From NCBI GenBank assembly GCA_004144595.1, contig SEEM01000035.1:1-33793 (forward strand): a stretch of DNA of 33,793 nt, in the 5' to 3' direction. Origin of the DNA: Hyphomicrobiales bacterium. GTDB taxonomy: Bacteria; Pseudomonadota; Alphaproteobacteria; Rhizobiales; Beijerinckiaceae. Both the position numbers and the translations under genes were made by a program. The notes under the pieces are model-generated. The model was not told the DNA's origin. It ran no database searches and saw nothing but the letters and a program-made list of their open reading frames with translations. Position 1 is the stretch's first letter; the number at the start of each line of letters is the position of its first letter. Positions 6,666 to 15,402 of this stretch are shown piece after piece.

Positions 6666-8648
6666 GTGGCAAGCGGCACCGCCGGCCAGGCGGATACCTT
6701 TCCGAAATTGCTGTTGCGCAACGCGAAGGAGCGCGCCTCGCGCGTCGCCTTCCGCCACAAGGATCTCGGCATCTGGCAGTCCTGGAACTGGGCGGAGGTC
6801 GCGGAACATGTCCGCAACTTCGCCAAGGGCTTGCACGATCTCGGCCTGAAGCGGGGCGAGAAGGTCGCGATCATCGGCCAGAACCGGCCGCGGCTCTACT
6901 GGTCGATGTGCGCCGCCCAATGGATCGGCGCGGTTCCCGTCCCGGTCTATGCCGATGGCGTCGCCGAGGAGATGGCCTATGTCCTCGACCATGCCGAGGC
7001 GGCCTTCGCCGTGGTGCAGGACCAGGAGCAGGTCGACAAGCTGCTCTCAATCGCCGATCGTCTGCCGCATCTCCGGCACATGCTCTATGACGAGCCGCGC
7101 GGCTTGCGCGACTACGACCACAGCAAGCTCCACGCCATCGAGACCGTGATCGCGGACGGCGCCAAGGCACTGAATGACCCGCAGGCGCAGGCTGCCCTTG
7201 CAAACGAGATGGAGCAGGGCCAGGGCTCCGATCTCGGCATCATCCTCTACACCTCCGGCACGACCGGGCGGCCCAAGGGCGTGATGCTCAGCCATTACAA
7301 CGTGCTGATCGCCGCCGAGATCGGCTGCGGCTTCGACGGGCTCAACGAGACCGACGAGGTCATCGCCTATCTGCCGATCGCCTGGGTCGGCGACCACGTC
7401 TTTTCATACGCGCAGGCGATGCTGGCCGGCTTCTGCGTCAATTGCCCCGAGAGCCCGGACACGGTGATCGACGATCGCCGCGAGGTCGGCACGACCTATG
7501 CCTTCGCCCCGCCCCGCGTTTTCGAGAACATGCTGACCGTAACCATGGTGCGCATGGAGGATGCCGGCGCGCTGAAGCGCAAGATGTTCCACTATTTCCT
7601 GGATGTCGCGAAGCGCTATGGCGAGCAGATCCTGAACGGCGAGAGCGTGCCGCTGAAGGGCCGCCTCCTCTACAAGCTCGGCGACTGGCTGGTCTACGGC
7701 CCCCTGCGCAACCGCTTCGGCCTGACCAATATCAAGGTCGGCTACACCGCCGGCGAGGCGATCGGCCCCGAGCTTTTCCGCTTCTACCGCTCGATCGGCA
7801 TCAACCTGAAACAGCTCTACGGCCAGACCGAGGCCGGGGTCTACATCACCATGCAGCCCAACGGCGAGATCAAGGCCGATACGGTCGGCAGACCCGCGCC
7901 GATGGTCGATATCCGCATCGACGACAATGGCGAGGTGCTCTACCGCTCGCCCTCGATCTTCGGCGGCTATTACAAGGACCCGGACAAGACCGCGGAAACG
8001 ATGACCGCCGACGGCTATGTCCGCTCCGGCGATGCCGGCTTTTTCGACGAAGGCGGCCACCTCAAGATCATCGATCGTGCGAAGGACGTCGGCAAGCTCG
8101 CGGGCGGCGGCCTGTTCCCGCCGAAATACATCGAGAACAAGCTGAAATTCTATCCGAACATCAAGGAGGCTGTCGCCTTCGGCCAGGGCCGCGACTACGC
8201 GACCGTCGCACTGAACATAGATCTCATCGCCGTCGGCAACTGGGCCGAGCGCAACAACGTGGTCTATGCCTCCTATCAGGAACTCGCCGGCCACGATCTC
8301 GTCTATGACATGATCGCGAAACATGTCGACGAGGTGAACCGCTCGCTCGCCAACGAGCCGATGATGGGCGCCGCCCAGATCAAGCGCTTCCTGATCCTGC
8401 ACAAGGAACTCGACGCCGATGACGGCGAGTTGACCCGCACCCAGAAGGTCCGCCGCGGCTTCATCGCCGAGCGCTACGCCCCGCTGGTCGCCGCGCTCTA
8501 TGACGGCTCGGACGCCGCCGACATCTCGACGGAAGTCACCTTCGAGGACGGCCGCAAGGGCGCGATCTCGGCCCGCGTCAAGGTACGCGACGCCAAGCTC
8601 TATCCCGCCACGGTCGAGGGGGCGCCGTCCGCGGCGAAGGCGGCATGA
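6666..8648 (+). CDS. Long-chain-type acyl-CoA synthetase (AMP-forming ligase)
   Basis: This 660-aa member of the ANL superfamily activates a carboxylic acid to its acyl-AMP and then acyl-CoA. The phosphate loop YTSGTTGRPKG is at 195-205, the adenine-binding motif YGQTEA at 385-390, and the hinge region SGDAGFFDEGGHLKIIDRAKD further on. The size and the insertions resemble long-chain or very-long-chain fatty acyl-CoA synthetases (FadD15-like) rather than short-chain enzymes. The true substrate is unknown. It starts with GTG 6666 behind GGGAG, and its stop overlaps the next ATG (ATGA at 8645-8648), so it is translationally coupled to the LivG-like ATPase. As first gene of an importer operon it probably activates the imported acid, trapping it inside the cell. 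Confidence 0.9.
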   Translation: MASGTAGQADTFPKLLLRNAKERASRVAFRHKDLGIWQSWNWAEVAEHVRNFAKGLHDLGLKRGEKVAIIGQNRPRLYWSMCAAQWIGAVPVPVYADGVAEEMAYVLDHAEAAFAVVQDQEQVDKLLSIADRLPHLRHMLYDEPRGLRDYDHSKLHAIETVIADGAKALNDPQAQAALANEMEQGQGSDLGIILYTSGTTGRPKGVMLSHYNVLIAAEIGCGFDGLNETDEVIAYLPIAWVGDHVFSYAQAMLAGFCVNCPESPDTVIDDRREVGTTYAFAPPRVFENMLTVTMVRMEDAGALKRKMFHYFLDVAKRYGEQILNGESVPLKGRLLYKLGDWLVYGPLRNRFGLTNIKVGYTAGEAIGPELFRFYRSIGINLKQLYGQTEAGVYITMQPNGEIKADTVGRPAPMVDIRIDDNGEVLYRSPSIFGGYYKDPDKTAETMTADGYVRSGDAGFFDEGGHLKIIDRAKDVGKLAGGGLFPPKYIENKLKFYPNIKEAVAFGQGRDYATVALNIDLIAVGNWAERNNVVYASYQELAGHDLVYDMIAKHVDEVNRSLANEPMMGAAQIKRFLILHKELDADDGELTRTQKVRRGFIAERYAPLVAALYDGSDAADISTEVTFEDGRKGAISARVKVRDAKLYPATVEGAPSAAKAA

Positions 8649-9460
8649 ACGCGGAACCGATCAACGTGACCGGCACGCCCATCCGCGCCAAGGGCGAGGT
8701 CCTGCTCTCGGTCGAGAACATCTCGCTGCGCTTCGGCGGCGTGAAGGCGATCACCGACGTCTCCTTCGACATCCGCAAGGGCGAGATCCGCGCCATCATC
8801 GGGCCCAACGGCGCCGGCAAGACCTCGATGCTGAACTGCATCAACGGCTTCTACCAGCCGCAGGAAGGCCAGATCGTCTTCAAGGGCGAGCGTCGCGCCA
8901 AGATGCGGCCGCACCGCGCCGCTGCCGGCGGCATCGCCCGCACCTTCCAGAACGTCGCGCTGTTCAAGGGCATGTCGACGCTCGACAACATCATGACCGG
9001 TCGCACGCTCAAGATGAAGAAGGGCTTCTTCTGGCAGGCGCTGCGCCATGGCCCGGCGATGCAGGAGGAGATCGCGCATCGCCGCGTCGTCGAGGACATC
9101 ATCGACTTCCTGCAGATCGAGCACATTCGCAAGTTGCCGGTCGGCAAATTGCCCTACGGCCTGCAGAAGCGCGTCGAACTCGGCCGGGCGCTGGCGATGG
9201 AGCCGGAGCTGCTGCTGCTCGACGAGCCGATGGCCGGCATGAACCTCGAGGAAAAGGAGGACATGTGCCGCTTCATCCTCGACGTGAACAACCAGTTCGG
9301 CACGACGATCGCTTTGATCGAGCACGATATGGGCGTGGTCATGGACCTCTCCGACCGGGTCGTCGTGCTCGAATACGGCCGCAAGATCGCCGACGGCACG
9401 CCTGACCAGGTCAAGGCGAACCAGAAGGTCATCGACGCCTATCTCGGCGTGGCGCATTGA
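8645..9460 (+). CDS. Branched-chain amino acid-type ABC transporter, LivG-like ATPase
   Basis: This 271-aa ATPase is one of the two nucleotide-binding subunits of a HAAT (Liv) family importer and acts at the cytoplasmic face of the permease pair. Walker A GPNGAGKTS is at 53-61, the signature is the degenerate LPYGLQKRVELGRA (169-182), as is usual for LivG, and Walker B ELLLLDEP is at 188-195. IEHDMGVV supplies the switch histidine. The N-terminal 16 residues are an extension ahead of the first strand. It overlaps the upstream CoA synthetase by 4 bp and lies 13 bp before the permease gene. The company of two CoA ligases argues that the substrate is an aromatic or aliphatic acid rather than an amino acid, which is an inference. 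Confidence 0.92.
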   Translation: MNAEPINVTGTPIRAKGEVLLSVENISLRFGGVKAITDVSFDIRKGEIRAIIGPNGAGKTSMLNCINGFYQPQEGQIVFKGERRAKMRPHRAAAGGIARTFQNVALFKGMSTLDNIMTGRTLKMKKGFFWQALRHGPAMQEEIAHRRVVEDIIDFLQIEHIRKLPVGKLPYGLQKRVELGRALAMEPELLLLDEPMAGMNLEEKEDMCRFILDVNNQFGTTIALIEHDMGVVMDLSDRVVVLEYGRKIADGTPDQVKANQKVIDAYLGVAH

Positions 9461-9473
9461 GGAGCGTGGAGAC

Positions 9474-10547
9474 ATGAGCGACATCGCCACCCGTCCCGCC
9501 CCGAACCTTCTCGCCAATCCGCTGGTCAAGGCTGGCCTGATCGTCGCGGCCATCATCGCCGCCATCGCGATCGGCGTCCGGCTCGATAGCTCGAATACGC
9601 TCTACGCGATCTTCGTCGACCCGTTCCAGCAGATGGTGCAGGCGCCCGACCTGCTGGTGCAGACAATCTGGGAAGGGCTCGTCTCCGGCGTGCTTTACGC
9701 CCTGATCGCCCTCGGCTTCGTGCTGATCTTCAAGGCCTCGGGCGTGTTCAACTTCGCCCAGGGCATCATGGTGGTGTTCGCGGCGCTGACGCTGGTCGGC
9801 CTCTACGAGAAGGGCGTGCCGGCTTTCCTCGCGGTCATCCTGACGCTCGGCGTGATGTTCGCGCTCGCCGTCACCATCGAGCGCGTGGTGCTTCGCCCGC
9901 TGGTCAACCAGCCCGACATCATCCTGTTCATGGCAACCTTCGGCATCACCTACTTCCTGATCGGATTCGGCGAGGCGCTGTTCGGAGGCAACCCCAAGCA
10001 GATGATCGCGGAGCAGCTCTATTTGCCCAAGGGCGCGATTGACCTGCAGATTCTCGGCGGGCTGGTCTCGCTGCAGAAGATCGACATCGCCGCTGCCGTC
10101 ATCGCCTCGCTGATGATCGCGGCGCTGGCTGTCTTCTTCCAGTACACCCGCATCGGGCGCGCGCTGCGGGCCGTCGCCGACAGCCACAAGGCCGCGCTCT
10201 CGGTCGGCATCTCGCTCAATCAGATCTGGGTCATCGTCTGGTTCACCGCCGGCATCGTCGCGCTGATCACCGGCATCATGTGGGGCGCCCGCTCGGACGT
10301 CTCCTTCGCGCTGGAGATCGTCGCGCTCAAGGCCCTGCCGGTGCTGATCCTCGGCGGCTTCACCTCGATCCCCGGCGCCATCGTCGGCGGGCTGATCATC
10401 GGCATCGGCGAGAAGCTCGGCGAGTTCTACTGGGGCCCGCTGATCGGCGGCGGCATCGAGAGCTGGCTCGCCTATTTCATAGCGCTGGGCTTCCTGCTGT
10501 TCCGGCCGCAGGGCCTGTTCGGCGACAAGATCATCGAACGCATCTGA
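9474..10547 (+). CDS. Branched-chain amino acid-type ABC permease, LivH-like
   Basis: This 357-aa inner-membrane subunit forms half of the translocation path. Multiple hydrophobic helices are seen, with the conserved GLVSGVLYALIALGFVLIFK segment near residues 65-85 and the LKALPVLILGGFTSIPGAIVGG coupling region near the C-terminus. It is longer than the usual LivH of about 290-310 aa, because an N-terminal stretch of about 60 residues with one extra hydrophobic helix precedes the family core. A GGAG lies upstream of the ATG at 9474. It is the third gene of the operon and pairs with the LivM-like permease 13 bp downstream. Confidence 0.92.
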   Translation: MSDIATRPAPNLLANPLVKAGLIVAAIIAAIAIGVRLDSSNTLYAIFVDPFQQMVQAPDLLVQTIWEGLVSGVLYALIALGFVLIFKASGVFNFAQGIMVVFAALTLVGLYEKGVPAFLAVILTLGVMFALAVTIERVVLRPLVNQPDIILFMATFGITYFLIGFGEALFGGNPKQMIAEQLYLPKGAIDLQILGGLVSLQKIDIAAAVIASLMIAALAVFFQYTRIGRALRAVADSHKAALSVGISLNQIWVIVWFTAGIVALITGIMWGARSDVSFALEIVALKALPVLILGGFTSIPGAIVGGLIIGIGEKLGEFYWGPLIGGGIESWLAYFIALGFLLFRPQGLFGDKIIERI

Positions 10548-10560
10548 GGAGCCGGACGAG

Positions 10561-11640
10561 ATGTTCTACCGTGAGGCCGGCCAATATAAATCCAGCTACG
10601 CCACCGACATGGCGGTCTTCCCCCTGAAGGAAGACCGGATCGGCATCGCCTTTATCCTGGCCATCGCCCTTGTCGCCATTCCCTTCCTGGGCAGCGACTT
10701 CTTCATCGCCTCGGTGATGATCCCGTTCCTGATCTTCTCGCTGGCGGCGATCGGGCTCAACATCCTCACCGGCTATACCGGGCTGATCTCGCTCGGCACC
10801 GCCGCCTTCATGGGTGTCGGCGCCTATAGCTGCTACAAGCTCACTACCCTTTTCCCGGGCGTGAACATCATCGTCCTGATCCTCGTCTCGGGATTGTTCT
10901 CGGCCGGCATCGGCGTGCTCTTCGGCCTGCCCTCGCTGCGGATCAAGGGCTTCTATCTCGCCGTCGCGACGCTCGCCGCGCAGTTCTTCCTGCAATGGGC
11001 CTTCGTGCGCGTGCCCTGGCTGTTCAACTACAATGCCTCGGGCGCTATCGAGGTGCCGCAGCGCACGCTCTTCGACATCCCGCTCACTGGCGCAGCCGCG
11101 ACGCCGGAGACGCGCTATTTCGTCTGCCTCGGCCTCGTCGTGGTGCTGACCTGGTTCGCCTCCAACATCGTCCACGGCAAGCTCGGCCGCTCCTGGATGG
11201 CGGTGCGCGACATGGACATCGCCGCCGAGCTGATGGGCATCAAGCTGCTCAACGCCAAGCTCGCTGCCTTCGCCGTCTCCTCCTATTTCTGCGGCGTCGC
11301 CGGCGCGATGATGATCTTCCTCTGGTACGGCGGCGGCGAGGCGGCGGACGTGTTCTCGATCCGCCTCTCCTTCAACATCCTGTTCATGGTCATCATCGGC
11401 GGGCTCGGCTCCCTGATCGGCTCCTTCTTCGGCGCCGCCTTCCTCTCGATCCTGCCGACGGCGCTGAAATTCGGCCTGCCGGCGCTGGGCGTCCCGATTG
11501 CCGGCGCGGCTGCCGAGCACGTCACTTTCATGCTGGTCGGCGCGCTGATCATCACCTTCCTGATCGTCGAGCCGCACGGCCTCGCCAGGCTCTGGCAGAT
11601 CGGGAAGCAGAAATTGCGGACGTGGCCTTTCCCTTACTGA
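10561..11640 (+). CDS. Branched-chain amino acid-type ABC permease, LivM-like
   Basis: This is the second permease subunit, 359 aa, with around ten hydrophobic segments. The family signatures LNILTGYTGLISLGTAAFMGVGAY and the later GGLGSLIGSFFGAAFLSILP coupling region are present. It should form a heterodimer with the LivH-like subunit. The ATG at 10561 follows a GAGGAG site in the 13-bp gap after the LivH-like stop. A gap of 104 bp separates it from the substrate-binding protein gene. Confidence 0.92.
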   Translation: MFYREAGQYKSSYATDMAVFPLKEDRIGIAFILAIALVAIPFLGSDFFIASVMIPFLIFSLAAIGLNILTGYTGLISLGTAAFMGVGAYSCYKLTTLFPGVNIIVLILVSGLFSAGIGVLFGLPSLRIKGFYLAVATLAAQFFLQWAFVRVPWLFNYNASGAIEVPQRTLFDIPLTGAAATPETRYFVCLGLVVVLTWFASNIVHGKLGRSWMAVRDMDIAAELMGIKLLNAKLAAFAVSSYFCGVAGAMMIFLWYGGGEAADVFSIRLSFNILFMVIIGGLGSLIGSFFGAAFLSILPTALKFGLPALGVPIAGAAAEHVTFMLVGALIITFLIVEPHGLARLWQIGKQKLRTWPFPY

Positions 11641-11744
11641 AGCTAAGGGAGAGGCCCAAGAAACGACCGGCGACAGTGAAGCGCCGGCGGATAAAGACCG
11701 ATCCGACAGCAGTCTGGTCGGGAGGAAACGAACGGAGGAAGTCC

Positions 11745-13073
11745 ATGAAGACCAGCAATCTGTTGAAGGGCGCGGCCCTCGGAGCCCTGCTCACCGCCGG
11801 CGCCATCGCCCCGGCCCTGGCGCAGGACAGCGTCTACTTCGCCAACAACGCCTATCGCACCGGCCCGTTCTCGGGCTCCGGCATCCCGATCGGCGACGGC
11901 ATGCGCGACTACATCGCGATGATCAACGAGCGCGACGGCGGCGTGAACGGCGTCAAGGTCATCTACGAGGAATGCGAGACCGGCTACGACACCAAGAAGT
12001 CGATCGAGTGCTACGAGCAGGCCAAGTCGAAGAACACCATCGTCTACTCGCCCTGGTCGACCGGAGCGACGCTGGCCGCGATCCCGCGCGCCCATGTCGA
12101 CAAGATCCCGATCCTGTCGATGGCCTACGGCCTGTCCTCCTCGGCCGACGGCACGAACTTCCCCTGGGTCTTCATCCCGCCCTTCACCTATTGGGACGGT
12201 GCCTCCGTCATGGTGAGGCACATGGCGGCCGAGCTCGGCGGCATGGACAAGCTCAAGGGCAAGAAGCTCGGCCTGATCCATCTCGACGCGCCCTTCGGCA
12301 AGGAGCCGATCCCGGTTCTCGAGAACCTCGCCAAGAAATACGGCTTCGAGCTGAAGCTCTACCCGGTGGCCGCCGCCGACATGCAGAACCAGGGCTCGCT
12401 CTGGCTCTCGATCCGACGCGACCGCCCGGACTACCTCTACAACCAGGGCTGGGGCGCGATGAACCCGACCGCGGTCAAGGAAGCCGCCAAGAACAACTTC
12501 CCGATGAACAAGTTCGTCGGCGTCTGGTGGGCCGGTGGCGACGATGACGCGCGTGCCGGCGGCGAGCAGGCCAAGGGTTACAAGTCGCTGAGCTGGACGC
12601 TGAGCGGCACCGAGGCGCCCGCCATGCAGGACATCCTCAAGTTCGTGGTCGACAAGGGCAAGAGCACGACGCCGAAGGAGAAGGTCGGCGAAGCGCTCTA
12701 CAACCGCGGCGTCTACAACGCGATGCTCGTCGTCGAGGGCATCCGCAACGCGCAAAAGCTCACCGGCAAGAAGGTGATCGTGGCCGAGGACATGCGCCGC
12801 GGCCTCGAGTCGCTCAACCTCACCGAGGCGCGCCTCAAGGAGATCGGCCTCGGCGGCTTCGTCACGCCGACTGCGATTTCCTGCACAGACCACTCGGGCC
12901 ACAGCAAGATGTTCGTCTCCGAGTGGGACGGCACCAAGTGGACCAAGAAGGGCGACTGGGTCGAGCCCCTGAAGGACGAAGTCCGGCCGCTGATCGAGTC
13001 CAACGCCAAGGACTATATCGAGAAGGCCGGCAATTGGCCCAAGCGCACCGAGTCTTGCGAGAAGTCGTCCTGA
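11745..13073 (+). CDS. ABC transporter periplasmic substrate-binding protein (LivK/Peripla_BP_6 type)
   Basis: This is a 442-aa periplasmic receptor for the importer. A Sec signal peptide is clear, with a basic start, a hydrophobic core and a likely cut ALA|QD at residue 26. The mature part is a two-lobed type I periplasmic binding fold. At 442 residues it is larger than LivK (about 370) and fits the group that serves transporters of non-amino-acid substrates. The ATG at 11745 is chosen for the GGAGGAA four bases upstream and because it opens with the signal peptide. An in-frame extension further upstream lies within the permease gene and is not real. A long inverted repeat follows directly and may stabilise this part of the message, which is usually needed in excess. 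Confidence 0.9.
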   Translation: MKTSNLLKGAALGALLTAGAIAPALAQDSVYFANNAYRTGPFSGSGIPIGDGMRDYIAMINERDGGVNGVKVIYEECETGYDTKKSIECYEQAKSKNTIVYSPWSTGATLAAIPRAHVDKIPILSMAYGLSSSADGTNFPWVFIPPFTYWDGASVMVRHMAAELGGMDKLKGKKLGLIHLDAPFGKEPIPVLENLAKKYGFELKLYPVAAADMQNQGSLWLSIRRDRPDYLYNQGWGAMNPTAVKEAAKNNFPMNKFVGVWWAGGDDDARAGGEQAKGYKSLSWTLSGTEAPAMQDILKFVVDKGKSTTPKEKVGEALYNRGVYNAMLVVEGIRNAQKLTGKKVIVAEDMRRGLESLNLTEARLKEIGLGGFVTPTAISCTDHSGHSKMFVSEWDGTKWTKKGDWVEPLKDEVRPLIESNAKDYIEKAGNWPKRTESCEKSS

Positions 13074-13092
13074 TCTGACGAAGAGAGGGCGG

Positions 13093-13252
13093 CTCACGCC
13101 ACCCTCTCCTTCCTTCTCCCCTCAGGAGAGAAGGTGTCTGCGAAGCAGACGGATGAGGGCAGACCTGCTCCGTTCTCATCCGTCATTTCCCTCATCCGAC
13201 CCGGCTCAGCCGGGCCACCTTCTTCCCCCAGGGGAGAAGGAAGGAGCGTGAG
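13093..13252. repeat. Intergenic inverted repeat spanning the livF-like ribosome-binding site
   Basis: The element begins CTCACGC (13093-13099) and ends GCGTGAG (13246-13252). Between them the arms carry matching segments: CCTTCCTTCTCCCCT on the left pairs with the GGGGAGAAGGAAGG region on the right, and both arms contain GGATGAGGG-type sequence in inverted order. Small inner hairpins are GTCTGC-gaa-GCAGAC on the left and CCCGGC-tca-GCCGGG on the right. Repeats of this kind are frequent between rhizobial genes. This one lies inside an operon, and its right arm provides the Shine-Dalgarno for the next gene. Confidence 0.8.
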
Positions 13253-14098
13253 ATGTCGACCGCCACCCTCGAAAAACAGGCCGCCGCGACCGCGAGCGAC
13301 ACCATCCTGTCGCTCAACAATATCGAGGTCATCTACGACCATGTCGTGCTGGTGCTGAAGGGCGTCTCGCTCACCGTGCCGCGCAAGGGCATCGTCGCGA
13401 TCCTTGGCGCAAACGGTGCCGGCAAGACCACGACGCTGAAGGCGATCTCCAACCTGCTCAAGGCCGAGCGCGGCGAGGTCACCAAGGGCTCGATCGTCTT
13501 CGACGGCGAGCGCGTCGACAAGATGTCTCCGAACGAGCTCGTGCGCCGCGGCTGCATCCAGGTCATGGAAGGCCGGCACTGCTTCGGCCATCTCTCGATC
13601 GAGGAAAACCTGCTCACCGGCGCCTTCACCCGCCGCGACGGCAACGCGGCGATCAAGCGCGACCTCGAGAAGATCTACACGCTGTTCCCGCGCCTGAAGC
13701 AGCGCCGGACCTCGCAGGCCGGCTACACCTCCGGCGGCGAGCAGCAGATGTGCGCCATCGGCCGCGCCATGATGTCGAACCCCAAGATGATCCTGCTCGA
13801 CGAGCCCTCGATGGGCCTCGCCCCGCAGATCGTCGAGGAGATCTTCGAGATCGTCCGGGGTCTCAACGCCGACGAGGGCGTGTCCTTCCTCGTCGCCGAG
13901 CAGAACACCAACATGGCGCTGCGCTACGCAACCTATGGCTACATCATGGAGACCGGCCGCGTCGTCATGGACGGCGAGGCGAAGATGCTGCGCGAGAACG
14001 AGGACGTGAAGGAATTCTATCTCGGCGTCGCCGAAGGCAACAAGAAGTCCTTCCGCGAGGTGAAGAGCTACAAGCGCCGCAAGCGCTGGCTGTCGTGA
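13253..14098 (+). CDS. Branched-chain amino acid-type ABC transporter, LivF-like ATPase
   Basis: This is the second nucleotide-binding subunit, 281 aa. Walker A GANGAGKTT is at 52-60, signature SGGEQQM at 160-166 and Walker B MILLDEPS at 179-186, followed by the VAEQNTNMAL switch region. Compared with typical LivF (about 235-240 aa) it has an N-terminal extension of about 16 residues and a basic C-terminal tail (KSYKRRKRW). The ATG at 13253 follows GGAAGGAG, which is part of the inverted repeat, so its translation could be limited by mRNA folding. The PaaK-like ligase follows 41 bp downstream. Confidence 0.92.
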   Translation: MSTATLEKQAAATASDTILSLNNIEVIYDHVVLVLKGVSLTVPRKGIVAILGANGAGKTTTLKAISNLLKAERGEVTKGSIVFDGERVDKMSPNELVRRGCIQVMEGRHCFGHLSIEENLLTGAFTRRDGNAAIKRDLEKIYTLFPRLKQRRTSQAGYTSGGEQQMCAIGRAMMSNPKMILLDEPSMGLAPQIVEEIFEIVRGLNADEGVSFLVAEQNTNMALRYATYGYIMETGRVVMDGEAKMLRENEDVKEFYLGVAEGNKKSFREVKSYKRRKRWLS

Positions 14099-14139
14099 AT
14101 GCACGATCCGACGCGGCACCCGATAGACGAGACCCTGCC

Positions 14140-15372
14140 ATGACAGAGCACCACGACGCGCTCGAAACCCGCTCGCCTGCCGCGCGCGAGGCCGATCTCT
14201 TCGCGCGCCTGCCGGCGGTGCTGGCAGCGGCCCTGAAGGCTCCGGCCTATGCCGAGCGGCTCGCCGGCATCGACCCTGCCGCGATCACCGACCGCGCGGC
14301 GCTGGCCAGCCTGCCGATCCTGCGCAAGGCGGACCTCCCTGCCTTGCAGAAGACCTCCCTCCCCTTCGGCGGCTTCGTCGCGGAGCCTCCGGGCTCCTTT
14401 GGCCGGCTCTTCACCTCGCCCGGCCCGATCTTCGAGCCCGAGGGCACCGCAACCGACGCCTGGGGCGCCGCGCGCGGCCTGTACGCCGCCGGTTTCCGTC
14501 CGGGCGACATCGTATTGAACACCCTGAGCTATCACCTGACGCCGGGCGGCTTCATCATGGATTCCGCTGCGCGTGCGCTCGGCTGCGCCGTGATTCCGGC
14601 CGGCCCCGGCAATACCGAGCAGCAGATGGAGGTGATCTCCGCCTATCGGCCGAGCGCCTATGCCGGCACGCCCGATTTCCTGAAGATCCTGATCGAGGCG
14701 GCGCAGACGCGCGGCGTGGGCATCTCCTCGATCAAGCGCGCTGTGGTTTCCGGCGCCGCCTTCCCGCCTTCGCTACAGGCCTGGGTCAGGGAGCGTGGCA
14801 TCGACGCCTACCAGCTCTATGCCACCGCCGATGTCGGCGTCATCGCCTATGAGACTTCGGCCCGCGAGGGCATGGTGCTGAACGAGAACCTGATCGTCGA
14901 GATCGTCCGCCCGGGTACGGGTGATCCTGTCCCCGAGGGCGAGGTCGGCGAGGTCGTCATCACCAATCTCGACCCGCATCACCCCCAGATCAGGCTCGCC
15001 GTCGGCGATCTCACCGCCGTCCTGCCGGGTGCCAGCGCCTGTGGGCGCAGCAATACCCGGATCAGGGGCTGGATGGGCCGCGCCGACCAGACCGCCAAGA
15101 TCAAAGGCATGTTCGTGCGGCCCGAGCAGGTCGCCGAGATCGCCAAACGCCATGCCGAGATCGCAAAACTGCGTCTCGTCGTCGGCCGCGCCAATGAGAC
15201 CGATACGATGACGCTGAAGGCTGAGATCTATGCGGAGCCTGCGGGCTTCGTCGACGCGGTCTCCTCGACCCTGCAGCAGGTGACGAAGCTGAAGGGGGCG
15301 GTTGAGATCCTGCCGCTCGGTGCGCTGCCCAACGACGGCAAGGTCATCGCGGATGAGCGCCCGGTTGGGTGA
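14140..15372 (+). CDS. Phenylacetate-CoA ligase (PaaK)-like protein
   Basis: This 410-aa protein belongs to the PaaK-like branch of AMP-forming CoA ligases. The C-terminal half keeps the usual landmarks: an adenine-region YATADVG, an acidic GDLT and RGWMGRADQTAKIKGMFV, which supplies the hinge and lysine. The glycine- and threonine-rich phosphate loop expected in the N-terminal half (SSGTTG in PaaK) is not seen; FTSPGPIFEPEG (about 91-102) occupies that place. The enzyme may bind ATP differently or use another mechanism. Start ATG 14140 has only a weak purine-rich site upstream. It is the last gene of the ABC operon and is followed by a palindromic repeat. A role in activating an imported aryl acid is inferred from context. 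Confidence 0.85.
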   Translation: MTEHHDALETRSPAAREADLFARLPAVLAAALKAPAYAERLAGIDPAAITDRAALASLPILRKADLPALQKTSLPFGGFVAEPPGSFGRLFTSPGPIFEPEGTATDAWGAARGLYAAGFRPGDIVLNTLSYHLTPGGFIMDSAARALGCAVIPAGPGNTEQQMEVISAYRPSAYAGTPDFLKILIEAAQTRGVGISSIKRAVVSGAAFPPSLQAWVRERGIDAYQLYATADVGVIAYETSAREGMVLNENLIVEIVRPGTGDPVPEGEVGEVVITNLDPHHPQIRLAVGDLTAVLPGASACGRSNTRIRGWMGRADQTAKIKGMFVRPEQVAEIAKRHAEIAKLRLVVGRANETDTMTLKAEIYAEPAGFVDAVSSTLQQVTKLKGAVEILPLGALPNDGKVIADERPVG

Positions 15373-15402
15373 CGTCCCCTCCGGCGGCGAGCCAAGCCGT
15401 CT

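Noticed and set aside
6871-7203. Minus-strand arginine-rich frame within the acyl-CoA synthetase gene
   Set aside because: Shadow of the plus-strand gene with no recognisable features.
11643-13097. 484-codon open frame opposite the substrate-binding protein
   Set aside because: Low-complexity translation with no motif and no Shine-Dalgarno. The plus strand encodes a full binding protein with a signal peptide.
13083-13252. Possible CRISPR-like array because of repeated CTTCTCCCC and GGATGAGGG segments
   Set aside because: The segments occur in inverted, not direct, order, without regular spacing, and no cas genes are present.
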